Notes under the pieces: generated by a model
The model's database searches: none
What the model was told of the DNA's origin: nothing
Seen by the model: the letters and a program-made list of their open reading frames with translations, nothing else
From: Proteiniclasticum aestuarii
GTDB taxonomy: Bacteria > Bacillota > Clostridia > Clostridiales > Clostridiaceae
Direction of reading: 5' to 3'
Assembly (NCBI RefSeq): GCF_017368455.1
Contig: NZ_JAFNJU010000001.1
Span: forward strand, 62,001-126,000
Length of the DNA: 64,000 bases
Shown here: positions 63,415 through 64,000 of the stretch, piece by piece
Layout: each line of letters opens with the position of its first letter
How positions within the stretch are numbered: the stretch's first letter is position 1
Program-made: the position numbers and the translations under genes

Positions 63415-63823
63415 AGGTCACATCTGAAAACACCAGTTCAATCATAAGAACTTCACCAAAGATTCTCATATTCACATCCTCCACATCATGGCAGAGCACC
63501 TGAATGGTGGTCCCGAACTGATACACAAGCCGCCGGTCCCGCTGCTTCAAGATAATCTCATTTCCTGTAATATAATCGCTTTTCCGGATCTGAAGTTCAT
63601 CCGCATTCAGGGCGAACGCTTCCGTATGCGTATAAAAATCCACTTTCATTACTTCAAATGCCCGGTAGGCATAATCCGTATGCTTGAGAAAAGTGATGTT
63701 TTCTTTATAATCGACTATAATTCCACTATAAAGCCTTGTAAATGCACCCATGAGAAAAACCGAGAGTACAATATAGAACATCATCTCCATCATGAACCTT
63801 CCACTCCTAGTGCCATATTTCAT
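63386..63823 (-). CDS. Minor pilin-like protein (ComGF-like)
   Basis: A 145 aa protein with an N-terminal membrane helix (MMEMMFYIVLSVFLMGAFT) and a beta-rich C-terminal half (QRDRRLVYQFG, DVEDVNMRIFGE) in the style of ComGF and other minor pilins of DNA-uptake or type IV pilus systems. The ATG at 63823 has AAAGAGG nine bases upstream; the longer frame reads over an upstream gene. It overlaps its neighbours on both sides, so all are one operon. Confidence 0.6.
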   Translation of the reverse strand: MKYGTRSGRFMMEMMFYIVLSVFLMGAFTRLYSGIIVDYKENITFLKHTDYAYRAFEVMKVDFYTHTEAFALNADELQIRKSDYITGNEIILKQRDRRLVYQFGTTIQVLCHDVEDVNMRIFGEVLMIELVFSDVTYERSFKIGK

Positions 63824-64000
63824 AATGTCCTCTTTCTCTACCTTCGAAATACCCCATAATGAGAATATGATCCTCCCGGTCCGTGATTTCGATATAGCGC
63901 TTCTCATCATATGTATCCATAATGAAATATTCCGTGAAGCTTCCATAGCCTCTTTCACTGGTCAGCGTCAGCGAACCCGTCTCAAGAAGCAGATAATATG
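63807..64000 (-). CDS. Partial pilin-like gene at the window edge (C-terminal end)
   Basis: The minus strand is open from the window edge to a TAG at 63807-63809, giving about 63 codons that end ...HYEIWH. The visible part is beta-rich (YYLLLETGSLTLTSERGYGS, RYIEITDREDHILIMGYFEG), as at the C-terminus of ComGD/ComGE-type minor pilins. It overlaps the next gene start by 17 bp, supporting a shared operon. Its N-terminus lies outside the window. Confidence 0.6.
   Translation of the reverse strand, partial: YYLLLETGSLTLTSERGYGSFTEYFIMDTYDEKRYIEITDREDHILIMGYFEGRERGHYEIWH

Noticed and set aside
1..64000. CRISPR arrays, prophage, toxin-antitoxin or defence islands
   Set aside because: No spaced direct repeats, phage structural genes, transposases or known defence families were seen; the small XRE gene is paired with DUF2975, not with a toxin.

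Overview
The window reads as a chromosomal segment of a low-to-mid GC, spore-forming, anaerobic Firmicute of the class Clostridia. The evidence is gene content and gene order: the run yqhY-nusB-folD-xseA-xseB-ispA-dxs-tlyA-nadK-argR-recN-spo0A; the run miaB-mutS-mutL-miaA-hfq-ynbB next to a divergent lexA; ispH overlapping an S1-domain gene; scpA-scpB near xerD-deoB-punA-pdp; strong AGGAGG-type ribosome binding sites; and a glutamate dehydrogenase and NudF of clostridial type. I cannot name the genus from sequence alone. No rRNA, tRNA, CRISPR array, insertion sequence or prophage was seen.

Layout. (1) 1-11.8 kb, minus strand: one B12 operon driven by a clear sigma-A promoter (11785-11814), a cobalamin riboswitch (11594-11756) and an intrinsic terminator (11501-11537). 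It encodes late cobalamin assembly (cbiA, cbiP/cobQ, cbiB, cobD, cobU, cobS, cobC), alpha-ribazole uptake and phosphorylation (cblT, cblS), corrinoid import (btuF, btuC, btuD) and the adenosyltransferase (cobA). No corrin-ring gene is present in the window. (2) 11.9-15 kb: a lipoprotein, a methyltransferase, an XRE regulator/DUF2975 membrane pair with an operator-like palindrome over its promoter, and deoD. (3) 15.2-26 kb: lexA with an SOS-type box on its own promoter, a CBS/CorC membrane protein, ynbB, hfq, miaA, mutL, mutS and miaB. (4) 26.2-28.8 kb, plus strand: two PLP aminotransferases. (5) 28.8-36.8 kb: a GNAT enzyme, an orphan ECF S component, an S1 protein, ispH, aroH, a BaiN-like flavoprotein, gdhA and an RpiR regulator. 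(6) 37-40.3 kb: a haem H-NOX chemoreceptor that carries every residue expected of the oxygen-binding type, divergent from an unassigned protein with two Asp-rich motifs like those of class I isoprenoid synthases. (7) 40.3-46.6 kb: scpB, scpA, nucleoside salvage (pdp, punA, deoB), a XerD-like recombinase with two altered catalytic residues, and a Nudix hydrolase. (8) 46.7-57.4 kb: the spo0A-to-yqhY cluster (isoprenoid precursors, folate, exonuclease VII, NAD kinase, ArgR, RecN), without spoIVB between recN and spo0A. (9) 57.6-61.4 kb: a TRAP transporter (dctP-dctQ-dctM) followed by a HAD phosphatase. (10) 61.7-64 kb: efp, aroK and three pilin-like genes, the last cut by the window edge.

Nothing here is clearly an undescribed system. 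The strongest leads are the H-NOX receptor with its isoprenoid-synthase-like neighbour, the degenerate XerD, the riboswitch leader whose reading frame runs through the terminator into cbiA, and the missing spoIVB. Starts were adjusted by ribosome binding site where the longest open frame was implausible.
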